Below are positions 1 to 8,605 of a DNA stretch of 18,354 nt, piece after piece. Position numbers and translations under genes: made by a program. The DNA comes from Xanthobacteraceae bacterium (GTDB taxonomy: Bacteria > Pseudomonadota > Alphaproteobacteria > Rhizobiales > Xanthobacteraceae): positions 1 through 18,354 of the forward strand of contig JAICQA010000015.1 in the NCBI GenBank assembly GCA_025929595.1, read 5' to 3'. Under the pieces are notes generated by a model. It worked only from the letters and a program-made list of their open reading frames with translations, was not told the DNA's origin and did no database searches. Position 1 is the stretch's first letter. Each line of letters opens with the position of its first letter.

Positions 1-167
1 CGTGTCCACAGCTTCGACAGCGTAGACGGTGCGACGAGCTGCACCGCCTTCTGCCAGCGCAGGAATAGATTCACGAACAGGTCGAGCCGCGATTCCGTTT
101 CATGTGAAACGGGCACGAGCGTTAACGCCTTCGCCCGGTCCTTCGCCAAATCAGATTCGAAACTCAT
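1..167 (-). CDS. rsmG: 16S rRNA (guanine-N7) methyltransferase RsmG, 5' part only
   Basis: This is the first 55 codons of RsmG (GidB), the SAM-dependent enzyme that makes 7-methylguanosine in the 530 loop of 16S rRNA; the gene runs off the left edge, so the methyltransferase fold itself is not visible. The N-terminus reads MSFESDLAKDRA, then LDLFVNLFLRWQKAVQLVAP, which fits the alphaproteobacterial RsmG N-terminal helices (W-x-K-x-x-x-L-V). The ATG at 167 overlaps the mnmG stop in an ATGA tetranucleotide, so translation is probably coupled. The stretch coding for VSHET is a near-perfect parS palindrome (97-110). Identification rests on this short N-terminus plus position directly after mnmG, the usual place for rsmG before parA-parB. 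Confidence 0.88.
   Translation of the reverse strand, partial: MSFESDLAKDRAKALTLVPVSHETESRLDLFVNLFLRWQKAVQLVAPSTLSKLWT
97..110. promoter_or_regulatory. parS-like ParB site inside rsmG
   Basis: The sequence GTTTCATGTGAAAC differs at one base from the parS core GTTTCACGTGAAAC. It lies inside the rsmG reading frame, where it encodes Val-Ser-His-Glu-Thr. In related alphaproteobacteria RsmG often carries Val-Ser-Arg-Glu-Thr here, which a perfect parS would encode (from memory, not checked). ParB would use such sites to nucleate the centromere complex for chromosome segregation. The single change (CG to TG at the centre) may weaken binding. Confidence 0.7.
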
Positions 168-2011
168 CCTGCACGGCGCGCATGCAGCGCAACAAGTGCG
201 AGTGCGGCCGGCGTCATGCCTTCGACGCGATCGGCCTGACCGATCGTGCGTGGGCGCACGGCGGTGAGCTTTTGACGAAGCTCGATCGAGAGACCGGGGA
301 TCGACTCATAGTCGAGCGCGTCGGGCAGGGGCAGCGCCTCGTCGCGCCGGAAGCGTTCGACGTCCTCGGCCTGGCGCGCGACATAGACGGCGTACTTCGC
401 ATCGGTCTCGAGCTGCACGGCAATCTTCGGCTCGATCGCCGCCGCTTCGGGCCAGATCCGCACGAGCGTCGCGACATCGATCTGCGGATGGGAGAGGAGC
501 TGCCAGGCACTGCGCCGCTGGCCATCCTGATTCAAAACGAGTCCGAATCGATTGGCCTCGTTGGGCGTCACCGACACCGCCTGCGCCCAGGCTCGCGCCG
601 CTTCGAGCGCGCCGACCTTGTTAAGGAATTGTTTACCACGTTCGGTCCTGACGCAGCCGATCGCGATGCCGCGCCGGGTAAGGCGTTGGTCGGCGTTGTC
701 GGCGCGCAAGGTAAGGCGATATTCGGCGCGCGAGGTGAACATCCGGTACGGCTCGCTCACGCCGCGCGTCACGAGATCGTCGATCATCACGCCGAGATAG
801 GCTTCCGCGCGATCGAACACGATGCCGTCGCCGCCGCCCGCGCGCCGCGCGGCGTTCAGGCCCGCGACCAGGCCCTGTGCCGCAGCCTCTTCATAGCCCG
901 TCGTGCCGTTGATCTGTCCGGCCAGGAAGAGTCCCGGCGCGCGCTTCGTCTCCAGCGTCGGCAGGAGTTCGCGCGGATCGACATGGTCGTATTCGATGGC
1001 GTAGCCGGGCCGCACCATCTTCACCCGTTCGAGCCCGGGAATGGTCGCGAGCAGCGCGAGCTGCACATCTTCCGGCAGCGAAGTCGAAATCCCGTTCGGA
1101 TAGACGGTCGGATCGTCGAGGCCCTCGGGCTCGAGAAAGACCTGATGCCCGTCGCGGTCGCCGAAGCGGACGATCTTGTCCTCGATAGACGGGCAGTAGC
1201 GCGGCCCGCGGCTCTCGATCTGTCCCGAATACATCGGCGAGCGATGCACGTTCGCGCGGATCACTTCGTGCGTGGCCGGCGTCGTGCGGGTGATGCCGCA
1301 GGAGATCTGCGGGTTCTCGATGCGCTCGGTCAACGTCGAGAACGGCTCCGGCGGCTCGTCGCCGGGCTGCATCTCGACCGCCCCCCAGTCGATGGTGCGG
1401 CCGTCGAGACGGGGAGGGGTGCCGGTCTTCAGGCGCCCAAGTTCGAAGCCCAATCCCGCTAGCGTCCGCGAAAGCCCCATGGCCGGCGCCTCGCCGACGC
1501 GACCGGCGGGCATCTTCTGCTCGCCGATATGGATCAGCCCGCGGAGAAATGTCCCCGTTGTTAACACACACGCCCCGGCACCGAATTCGCGGCCATCGGC
1601 GAGCCGGATTCCCACAGCTTGTCCATCGCGCAACAGGAGATCGTCGGCTTCGCCCTCGATTACCGTGAGATCGTTCTGGGCCCGAATCGCAGCCTGCATA
1701 GCTGTCGCATAGAGCTTGCGATCAGCCTGCGCGCGGGGGCCTCGCACGGCCGGCCCCTTGCGGCGATTGAGCAGCCGAAACTGGATTCCGCCCTTATCGG
1801 CGACGCGGCCCATGAGACCGTCGAGCGAGTCGATCTCGCGGACGAGATGGCCTTTGCCGAGTCCGCCGATCGCGGGATTGCAGGACATCGCACCTACGGT
1901 CGCGAAGCGGTGCGTCACCAGGGCCGTGCGGGCACCAAGCCGCGCAGCCGCAGCCGCGGCTTCACAGCCGGCGTGACCTCCACCGATGACGATAACGTCG
2001 AAGCGATCCAA
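164..2011 (-). CDS. mnmG: tRNA uridine-5-carboxymethylaminomethyl synthesis enzyme MnmG (GidA)
   Basis: MnmG is the FAD-dependent partner of MnmE; together they install the carboxymethylaminomethyl (or aminomethyl) group on U34 of certain tRNAs. From the chosen start the protein is 615 residues, near the family norm of about 620. It shows the FAD dinucleotide-binding loop GGGHAG (about residues 10-15), the SCNPAIGGLGKGH segment, the family signature GPRYCPSIEDK (about 270-279) and the second signature AGQINGTTGYEEAAAQG (about 364-380). I start it at a TTG at 2011 because AGGAG sits 6 nt upstream (2022-2018) and the protein then begins LDRFDVIVIGGG as expected. In-frame GTG codons at 2080 and 2077 would add 23 unlike-family residues and run into a parS palindrome. 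It overlaps rsmG by 4 nt. mnmE lies 172 bp upstream on the same strand. Confidence 0.95.
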   Translation of the reverse strand: MDRFDVIVIGGGHAGCEAAAAAARLGARTALVTHRFATVGAMSCNPAIGGLGKGHLVREIDSLDGLMGRVADKGGIQFRLLNRRKGPAVRGPRAQADRKLYATAMQAAIRAQNDLTVIEGEADDLLLRDGQAVGIRLADGREFGAGACVLTTGTFLRGLIHIGEQKMPAGRVGEAPAMGLSRTLAGLGFELGRLKTGTPPRLDGRTIDWGAVEMQPGDEPPEPFSTLTERIENPQISCGITRTTPATHEVIRANVHRSPMYSGQIESRGPRYCPSIEDKIVRFGDRDGHQVFLEPEGLDDPTVYPNGISTSLPEDVQLALLATIPGLERVKMVRPGYAIEYDHVDPRELLPTLETKRAPGLFLAGQINGTTGYEEAAAQGLVAGLNAARRAGGGDGIVFDRAEAYLGVMIDDLVTRGVSEPYRMFTSRAEYRLTLRADNADQRLTRRGIAIGCVRTERGKQFLNKVGALEAARAWAQAVSVTPNEANRFGLVLNQDGQRRSAWQLLSHPQIDVATLVRIWPEAAAIEPKIAVQLETDAKYAVYVARQAEDVERFRRDEALPLPDALDYESIPGLSIELRQKLTAVRPRTIGQADRVEGMTPAALALVALHARRAG

Positions 2012-2080
2012 TTCCGTCTCCTGGCACGCCGCTCTAGCCGAGCGATTCGGAGGCGTCAAAATTCCGAGTTCCGGCACCAC

Positions 2081-2094
2081 GTTTCACGTGAAAC
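2081..2094. promoter_or_regulatory. Perfect parS ParB-binding site
   Basis: GTTTCACGTGAAAC is an exact, fully palindromic copy of the bacterial parS core (flanked as C-core-G rather than the T-core-A of the strongest consensus). It lies in the 172-bp gap between mnmE and the TTG start of mnmG. ParB binds such sites and, with ParA, segregates the chromosome origin region. Location close to the mnmG-rsmG(-parAB) genes is normal for alphaproteobacteria. Confidence 0.9.
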
Positions 2095-2131
2095 GCAGGC
2101 GAAACGACCGAGTCCGGCCTTGGGCCACCGC

Positions 2132-2147
2132 TGTTTCACGTGAATCA
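2132..2147. promoter_or_regulatory. Second parS site, one mismatch
   Basis: TGTTTCACGTGAATCA matches the 16-bp parS consensus TGTTTCACGTGAAACA at 15 positions, including both outer bases. It lies 37 bp from the perfect site at 2081-2094 in the same mnmE-mnmG gap, so the two form a close pair on which ParB could nucleate. Confidence 0.87.
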
Positions 2148-2183
2148 CGACAAGCATTCGTTAACCATGCGGCGCAAAAGCGC

Positions 2184-3515
2184 TCACTTGCCGACGCAGA
2201 AGTTCCGAAAGACCAGGTCGAGCACGTCTTCGACATCCACTCGCCCTGTCACACGCCCCAGCGCCCGCGCCGCCAGCCGCAACTCCTCCGCGACAATCTC
2301 TTCCCGCCCAGGTGCGGCGGCGCTTATTGCGGAACCGATTCGATCCGCCGCCTCACCGATCGCGTGCCGCTGCCGGGCATGCGTGACGAGCGCGGGCGTC
2401 CCGCCGAGCGCCTCCGCTTGCTGCGCCAGCAGATCGAGCAGCGCCTCCATCCCGATGCCCGACTGTGCCGACAGCACGAGCTGACCGGATTGCATGAGTC
2501 GGCGTTGCGTTTCCGAATCGACCCGATCGGCCTTCGACCGGACGAGGATGACTTCACGAGCGGACGGAGGGGGAGAAACCTCTATCGCGTCCGCCTCCAC
2601 TATCCAGAGCACCAGATCCGCCGACGCCGCGCGCGCAAGCGCACGCCGCACGCCCTCCGATTCCACTGGATCGCTTGTCTCGCGCACGCCGGCGGTATCG
2701 ACCAGAATGACCGGGACACCTTTGAGATCGAGCGCCACCTCGATCGTATCCCGCGTAGTGCCCGGAATGTCGGTGACGATCGCCGCCTCGCGTTGCGCCA
2801 GGCGATTGAGGAGCGTCGACTTGCCGGCGTTCGGCGGCCCTGCGATCGCGACGACAAATCCCTCGCGCAAGCGCTCGCCGCGTTCGGCATCCTGCAGCGC
2901 GCCGCGAATCTCATCGAGCAGCATTCCGGCCGTGCGCGTCGCCGGTGTCAGCAGATCCTCCGGCACATCACCTTCGTCGACGAAATCGATCGAGGCCTCG
3001 AGCGAGGCGAGAATCGTGATCAGTTGTTCGCGCCATTCCTCCACCTTCGACGCGAGCGCCCCGCGATACTGCGCGAGCGCCTGACGTCGCTGCGCTTCAG
3101 TCTCCGCCGCAATCAGATCGCCCAGCCCTTCGACAGCCGAGAGATCGAGCTTTCCGTTCAGGAGCGCCCGCCGCGTAAATTCACCCGCTTGGGCCGGCCG
3201 AAATCCGGCAATGTTTTCAAGCGCTTGAAACACCGCCACCAGGATCGCGCGGCCGCCATGCACTTGAAGCTCAACCATATCTTCGCCGGTCTCGCTGCGC
3301 GGCCCGGGAAACCACAGCGCCAGCGCATCATCAATCACCTCGCCGTGCACCGGATCGGTAACGACGACATGCGCCGCGCGCCGCGGCTCCGGCACCTTGC
3401 CCGCAAGCCGCTCGAGCGCCGCACGCGCCTTCGGCCCCGAGATGCGCACGACCGCGACCGCCGCGAGCCCTCGTCCGCTCGACAACGCGAAGATCGTGTC
3501 GCCGCCTGAAGTCAT
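2184..3515 (-). CDS. mnmE: tRNA modification GTPase MnmE (TrmE)
   Basis: MnmE is a folate-binding, dimerising GTPase that works with MnmG on the wobble uridine U34 of tRNAs. The protein is 443 residues. The N-terminal tetrahydrofolate-binding domain occupies about the first 118 residues (DTIFALSSGRGLAAVAVVRI near the start), followed by a helical domain into which the G domain is inserted. Visible G motifs are G1 GPPNAGKS (about 226-233), G2 TTRD (253-256) and G3 DTAG (273-276). G4 reads SKAD (327-330) rather than the textbook NKxD. The C-terminus FCVGK carries the conserved CxGK cysteine. I start at the ATG at 3515, where the protein begins MTSGGDTIFALSSG. The open frame extends 19 codons further, but those residues are not family-like. 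It is divergent from the YyaL-family gene (55-bp gap), so its promoter lies in or beside that gap. Confidence 0.95.
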   Translation of the reverse strand: MTSGGDTIFALSSGRGLAAVAVVRISGPKARAALERLAGKVPEPRRAAHVVVTDPVHGEVIDDALALWFPGPRSETGEDMVELQVHGGRAILVAVFQALENIAGFRPAQAGEFTRRALLNGKLDLSAVEGLGDLIAAETEAQRRQALAQYRGALASKVEEWREQLITILASLEASIDFVDEGDVPEDLLTPATRTAGMLLDEIRGALQDAERGERLREGFVVAIAGPPNAGKSTLLNRLAQREAAIVTDIPGTTRDTIEVALDLKGVPVILVDTAGVRETSDPVESEGVRRALARAASADLVLWIVEADAIEVSPPPSAREVILVRSKADRVDSETQRRLMQSGQLVLSAQSGIGMEALLDLLAQQAEALGGTPALVTHARQRHAIGEAADRIGSAISAAAPGREEIVAEELRLAARALGRVTGRVDVEDVLDLVFRNFCVGK

Positions 3516-3570
3516 TTCCGTCGAACCTTTGCCGCGCGTGTTACGTTGAACACGAGAAGGAAATTCGACC

Positions 3571-5577
<2,007 letters not shown>

Positions 5578-5579
5578 CG

Positions 5580-6845
5580 TCAGGCGTTCATCGACTCGAA
5601 GAAGTCGCCGTTGGTCTTGGTCTGCCGCAGCTTGTCGAGCAGGAATTCGATCGCGTCGACCGTGCCCATCGGATTGAGAATGCGGCGCAGCACATACATT
5701 TTCTTGAGCTGATCCGCCGGCACCAGGAGCTCTTCCTTGCGTGTGCCCGAGCGTGTGATGTCGATCGCCGGGAAGACGCGCTTGTCGGAAACCTTGCGGT
5801 CGAGAATGATTTCCGAGTTACCCGTGCCCTTGAACTCTTCGAAGATCACTTCGTCCATACGGCTGCCGGTATCGATGAGCGCGGTCGCGATGATCGTGAG
5901 CGACCCGCCTTCCTCGATATTGCGCGCGGCACCGAAGAAGCGCTTTGGCCGCTGGAGCGCATTCGCGTCGACGCCGCCCGTCAACACCTTGCCGGAGCTC
6001 GGCACGACCGTGTTGTAGGCGCGGCCCAGACGCGTGATCGAGTCGAGCAAGATCACCACGTCGCGCCCGTGCTCGACGAGGCGCTTCGCCTTCTCAATCA
6101 CCATTTCGGCGACCTGCACGTGGCGCGAGGCCGGCTCGTCGAAGGTGGAGGAAACCACCTCACCCTTCACCGAGCGCTGCATGTCCGTGACTTCTTCCGG
6201 ACGCTCGTCGATCAGCAGCACGATGAGATAGCACTCGGGATGATTGGCGGTGATCGCGTGCGCGATGTTCTGCAGCAGCACCGTTTTACCGGTGCGGGGC
6301 GGGGAGACGATCAGCGCGCGCTGGCCCTTGCCGAGCGGCGCCACGATGTCGATCACCCGTGAAGAGAGATCCTTCTTGGTCGGATCGTCCAGTTCCATCT
6401 TGATCCGCTCGTCGGGATAGAGCGGCGTAAGATTGTCGAAGTGAACCTTGTGGCGCGCCTTGTCGGGGTCTTCGAAGTTGACCGTGTTGACCTTGAGGAG
6501 CGCGAAGTAGCGTTCGCCGTCCTTCGGGCTGCGGATGTGCCCTTCGACCGTGTCGCCCGAGCGAAGCGAGAATCGCCGAATCTGCGAGGGTGAAATGTAG
6601 ATGTCGTCGGGCCCGGCGAGGTAATTTGCATCCGGCGAGCGCAGGAAGCCGAAACCGTCCGAGAGAACTTCAACGACCCCTTCGCCGACGATGTCGACTT
6701 CTTTTGAAGCCATCTGCTTCAGGATCGCGAACATCAGCTCCTGCTTGCGCATCGTGCTGGCGTTCTCGACCTGGTGCTCTTCAGCAAGGATGAGGAGTTC
6801 GGCCGGGGTCTTCTGTTTGAGATCGTGTAACTTAATTTCCCGCAT
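5580..6845 (-). CDS. rho: Transcription termination factor Rho
   Basis: Rho is the hexameric RNA-dependent ATPase that pulls transcripts from RNA polymerase. The protein is 421 residues, the standard length. It has the N-terminal helical domain (MREIKLHDLKQKTPAELL), an RNA-binding cold-shock-like domain with GFGFLRS (about 64-70), the Walker A loop SPPRTGKT (181-188), Walker B ILLDS, the Q-loop region LTGGVDANALQRPKRFFGAA and the R-loop FKGTGNSE. The ATG at 6845 is chosen because MREIKLHDL is the family start. The open frame extends 38 codons upstream but that stretch is leader RNA. A ribosome site AAGGTG lies 9 nt upstream. It is preceded by a probable promoter (7015-7043) and a structured leader of about 160 nt, and followed by a hairpin at 5467-5495. 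Rho genes are often autoregulated by Rho-dependent attenuation in the leader, which the long leader would permit. Confidence 0.98.
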   Translation of the reverse strand: MREIKLHDLKQKTPAELLILAEEHQVENASTMRKQELMFAILKQMASKEVDIVGEGVVEVLSDGFGFLRSPDANYLAGPDDIYISPSQIRRFSLRSGDTVEGHIRSPKDGERYFALLKVNTVNFEDPDKARHKVHFDNLTPLYPDERIKMELDDPTKKDLSSRVIDIVAPLGKGQRALIVSPPRTGKTVLLQNIAHAITANHPECYLIVLLIDERPEEVTDMQRSVKGEVVSSTFDEPASRHVQVAEMVIEKAKRLVEHGRDVVILLDSITRLGRAYNTVVPSSGKVLTGGVDANALQRPKRFFGAARNIEEGGSLTIIATALIDTGSRMDEVIFEEFKGTGNSEIILDRKVSDKRVFPAIDITRSGTRKEELLVPADQLKKMYVLRRILNPMGTVDAIEFLLDKLRQTKTNGDFFESMNA

Positions 6846-6861
6846 GGGGATTGCACCTTGA

Positions 6862-6885
6862 CGGACGAATCGAATGCTTCGTCCG
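6862..6885 (-). repeat. Leader hairpin next to the rho ribosome-binding site
   Basis: CGGACGAA (6862-6869) and TTCGTCCG (6878-6885) form a perfect 8-bp stem with an 8-nt loop. In the rho mRNA the hairpin ends just before the AAGGTG ribosome site and the ATG at 6845. It could affect ribosome access or leader attenuation; this is inference from position and pairing only. Confidence 0.5.
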
Positions 6886-6978
6886 GGAGAGATCAGGAGA
6901 TGAAACCGCAGGTCTGTGGATGACGGGGTAGCGCCCCGATCCGCGCAGGGACCGATCACCCGGAGAGGGTTGGCCTCT

Positions 6979-6992
6979 GGCGCATGTGCGCC
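6979..6992. repeat. 14-bp palindrome in the rho leader
   Basis: GGCGCA-TG-TGCGCC is a palindrome with 6-bp arms and a 2-nt centre. It lies about 15-30 nt downstream of the start expected from the promoter at 7015-7043. It could be an operator or an RNA hairpin. With CGGGG/CCCCG at 6924-6938 and the hairpin at 6862-6885 it makes the rho leader highly structured. Confidence 0.4.
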
Positions 6993-7014
6993 TGCGTTAG
7001 GGAAGGCATCGGGA

Positions 7015-7043
7015 ACATAGGGAACGGCTGACTCGGACGCAAG
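7015..7043 (-). promoter_or_regulatory. Probable housekeeping promoter of rho
   Basis: On the minus strand CTTGCG (7043-7038) and CTATGT (7020-7015) are separated by exactly 17 bp. This resembles the alphaproteobacterial sigma-70 pattern CTTGAC-17-CTATAT with one to two mismatches per element. It lies just downstream of the hemJ stop (7053-7055). It predicts a transcription start near 7008 and a leader of about 160 nt before the rho ATG. Confidence 0.5.
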
Positions 7044-7052
7044 TCCCGCATT

Positions 7053-7478
7053 TCAAAACGGCTTAACGATGACCAGAATGACAATCCCGATCATCAAAAG
7101 CGTCGGAACCTCGTTGGCGATCCGGTAAAAGCGCGCGGGACGGCGATTGCGGTCAACCGCGAAGTCCTTGGTCCATTTGGCATTTACGCCGTGAACCGCC
7201 GAGAGCAAGAGGACCAGGGCAAGCTTGCCGTGCAGCCACCCCTCCCGGAAAAGGCCGGCGTCGTAGGCCATCCACAGACCGGTCAGCCAGGCCATGAGCA
7301 TCGCCGGCGTCGCGATGAAGCGCAGGAGGCGCCGTTCCATGACCTTGAAAGTCTCCGACTGCTTCGACCCCGGCTCGGTATCGGCGTGATAAACCATGAG
7401 CCGCGGCAGATAGAGCAATGCCGCCATCCATGAGATCACGGCGATCACGTGCAGCGCCTTGATCCAGAGATAGAGCAT
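7053..7478 (-). CDS. hemJ: Protoporphyrinogen IX oxidase HemJ
   Basis: HemJ is the membrane-embedded, haem-containing enzyme that oxidises protoporphyrinogen IX to protoporphyrin IX in the penultimate step of haem synthesis. The protein is 141 residues with four hydrophobic segments (about 5-26, 50-70, 75-96 and 117-138). The N-terminal pattern WIKALHVIAVISWMAALLYLPR carries the conserved haem-ligand histidine (residue 10), and GWLHGKLALVLLLSAVHG and RIANEVPTLL follow as in the UPF0093/HemJ family. The ATG at 7478 shares one base with the hemE stop (TGATG); an in-frame GTG at 7481 gives one more residue and a 4-nt overlap. Either way it is translationally coupled to hemE, and the pathway link supports the call. 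Confidence 0.92.
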   Translation of the reverse strand: MLYLWIKALHVIAVISWMAALLYLPRLMVYHADTEPGSKQSETFKVMERRLLRFIATPAMLMAWLTGLWMAYDAGLFREGWLHGKLALVLLLSAVHGVNAKWTKDFAVDRNRRPARFYRIANEVPTLLMIGIVILVIVKPF

Positions 7479-8533
7479 CACGCACGCTCCCGGACGCGGG
7501 CGATCATGCGCTCGACATGCGCAATCGGCGTCTCTTTCAGGATTCCGTGACCGAGATTGAAGATGTGCCGTGTGCCGCGGAAGTCCTCAAGGATCTGATC
7601 GATCTCCCGATCCATTGCGTCACCGCCGTCAAGCAAAACGTCCGGCGAAAGATTTCCCTGTAATGCACAGATACCGGAAAACACCTCACGCGCTCGCTTC
7701 CGATTCGTAATGGGATCAAGGCTAATCGCATCCGCTTCCGCCTCCGAAACGAGTCGCTTCATCCACTCGATCTTCACACCTTTCGGAAATAGGATCACGC
7801 GCGCCTGCGGCCGCGCTGCGCGGACCGCGCTAGCGATCCTTGCGATCGGCGCCGCGCACCAACGACCGAACTCGTGCTCGTTGAGCGACCCGGCCCACGT
7901 ATCGAAAATTTGCACCACATCGGCGCCCGCATCGATCTGCCCGATCAGATGGTGCGCCGTTGCATCGGCCAAACGATCGATGATCGAAGCGAACAGCTTT
8001 TCATCGCCGCGCATCAGCGCTTTCGCCGGACCCTGATCTTCCGTGCCTCGTCCCGCGATCAGATAGCTCGCCACGGTCCATGGAGCACCGCAGAAGCCGA
8101 TCAGTGTGACATTTGCGGGCAAGGCGTCACGAACGATCTTCAACGCGTCGTAGACCGGCTGTGTGATTTTTCGGTCAAGCACGGGTTGCATCCGCTCAAA
8201 ACTCGCAATGTCGTTGACGGGCTCAAGCCGCGGCCCTTCGTTCTCTTCGAACCAGAGCTTCACGCCGAGCGCGTGCGGAACAATCAGGATGTCCGAAAAG
8301 ATAATCGCCGCATCAAGCCCGAAGCGTCGTACGGGCTGCAGCGTCACCTCCGCGGCCAATTCCGGATTGAGGCAGAGCTCGACGAAACCGCCCGCCTTCG
8401 CCCGCACCGCACGATACTCAGGCAAATATCTTCCGGCCTGGCGCATGAACCAAATCGGCGGTTCGTGCGTTAGCGCCCCATCGAGAATATCGAGCAATCG
8501 TTTTCCTGATCGCTCACCGCTCGCCCGCTTCAC
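7478..8533 (-). CDS. hemE: Uroporphyrinogen decarboxylase HemE
   Basis: HemE removes four carboxyl groups from uroporphyrinogen III to give coproporphyrinogen III in the cytoplasm. The protein is 351 residues, normal for the family. It has the signature PPIWFMRQAGRYLPEYR (about 25-41, with the substrate-binding arginines) and the catalytic aspartate in IIFSDILIVPHALG (about 81). FCGAPWTVASYL, QIFDTWAG and FNLGHGILKETP complete the barrel. The start is a GTG at 8533. An in-frame TAA only 12 nt upstream excludes a longer start, and AAGGA (8544-8540) sits 6 nt before the GTG. hemJ follows with overlapping stop/start. Its 5' end borders the AT-rich part of the putative replication origin; in Caulobacter hemE transcription comes from within Cori, so shared control is plausible. 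Confidence 0.97.
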   Translation of the reverse strand: MKRASGERSGKRLLDILDGALTHEPPIWFMRQAGRYLPEYRAVRAKAGGFVELCLNPELAAEVTLQPVRRFGLDAAIIFSDILIVPHALGVKLWFEENEGPRLEPVNDIASFERMQPVLDRKITQPVYDALKIVRDALPANVTLIGFCGAPWTVASYLIAGRGTEDQGPAKALMRGDEKLFASIIDRLADATAHHLIGQIDAGADVVQIFDTWAGSLNEHEFGRWCAAPIARIASAVRAARPQARVILFPKGVKIEWMKRLVSEAEADAISLDPITNRKRAREVFSGICALQGNLSPDVLLDGGDAMDREIDQILEDFRGTRHIFNLGHGILKETPIAHVERMIARVRERA

Positions 8534-8570
8534 TTCTAATCCTTATCTAGAATCTTGTTTGTAGTTATTA
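8534..8570. other. AT-rich candidate DNA-unwinding element
   Basis: Only 9 of these 37 bases are G or C, in a window that is otherwise strongly GC-rich. The stretch lies directly upstream of the hemE GTG and includes its ribosome site complement and one DnaA-box-like sequence (TTATCTAGA, 8543-8551, 7 of 9). Such an easily melted segment beside hemE is what a replication origin here would need. It could equally just be the hemE promoter/leader region. Confidence 0.5.
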
Positions 8571-8580
8571 GGGGGCCTGA

Positions 8581-8605
8581 GTGTGGCTATCATTATCCTC
8601 CACAC
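8581..8605. repeat. Inverted repeat with facing DnaA-box-like halves
   Basis: GTGTGG (8581-8586) and CCACAC (8600-8605) are inverted around 13 bp. Each arm begins a DnaA-box-like 9-mer: TGTGGCTAT at 8582-8590 on the plus strand and TGTGGAGGA at 8604-8596 on the minus strand, each 7 of 9 against TGTGGATAA. Two converging weak DnaA sites next to the AT-rich run are a plausible origin module; the boxes are degenerate, so the assignment is tentative. Confidence 0.45.

Noticed and set aside
29..1462. 477-codon plus-strand open frame antisense to mnmG
   Set aside because: Low-complexity Arg/Ala-rich translation with no known motif. It is the high-GC shadow of mnmG.
2172..2183. GCGC-AAAA-GCGC hairpin just after mnmE as a terminator
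   Set aside because: The stem is only 4 bp and no U-run follows in the mnmE direction.
1986..3509. 507-codon plus-strand open frame antisense to mnmE
   Set aside because: Arg/His-rich product without family features, covering mnmE on the opposite strand and both parS sites; a shadow frame.
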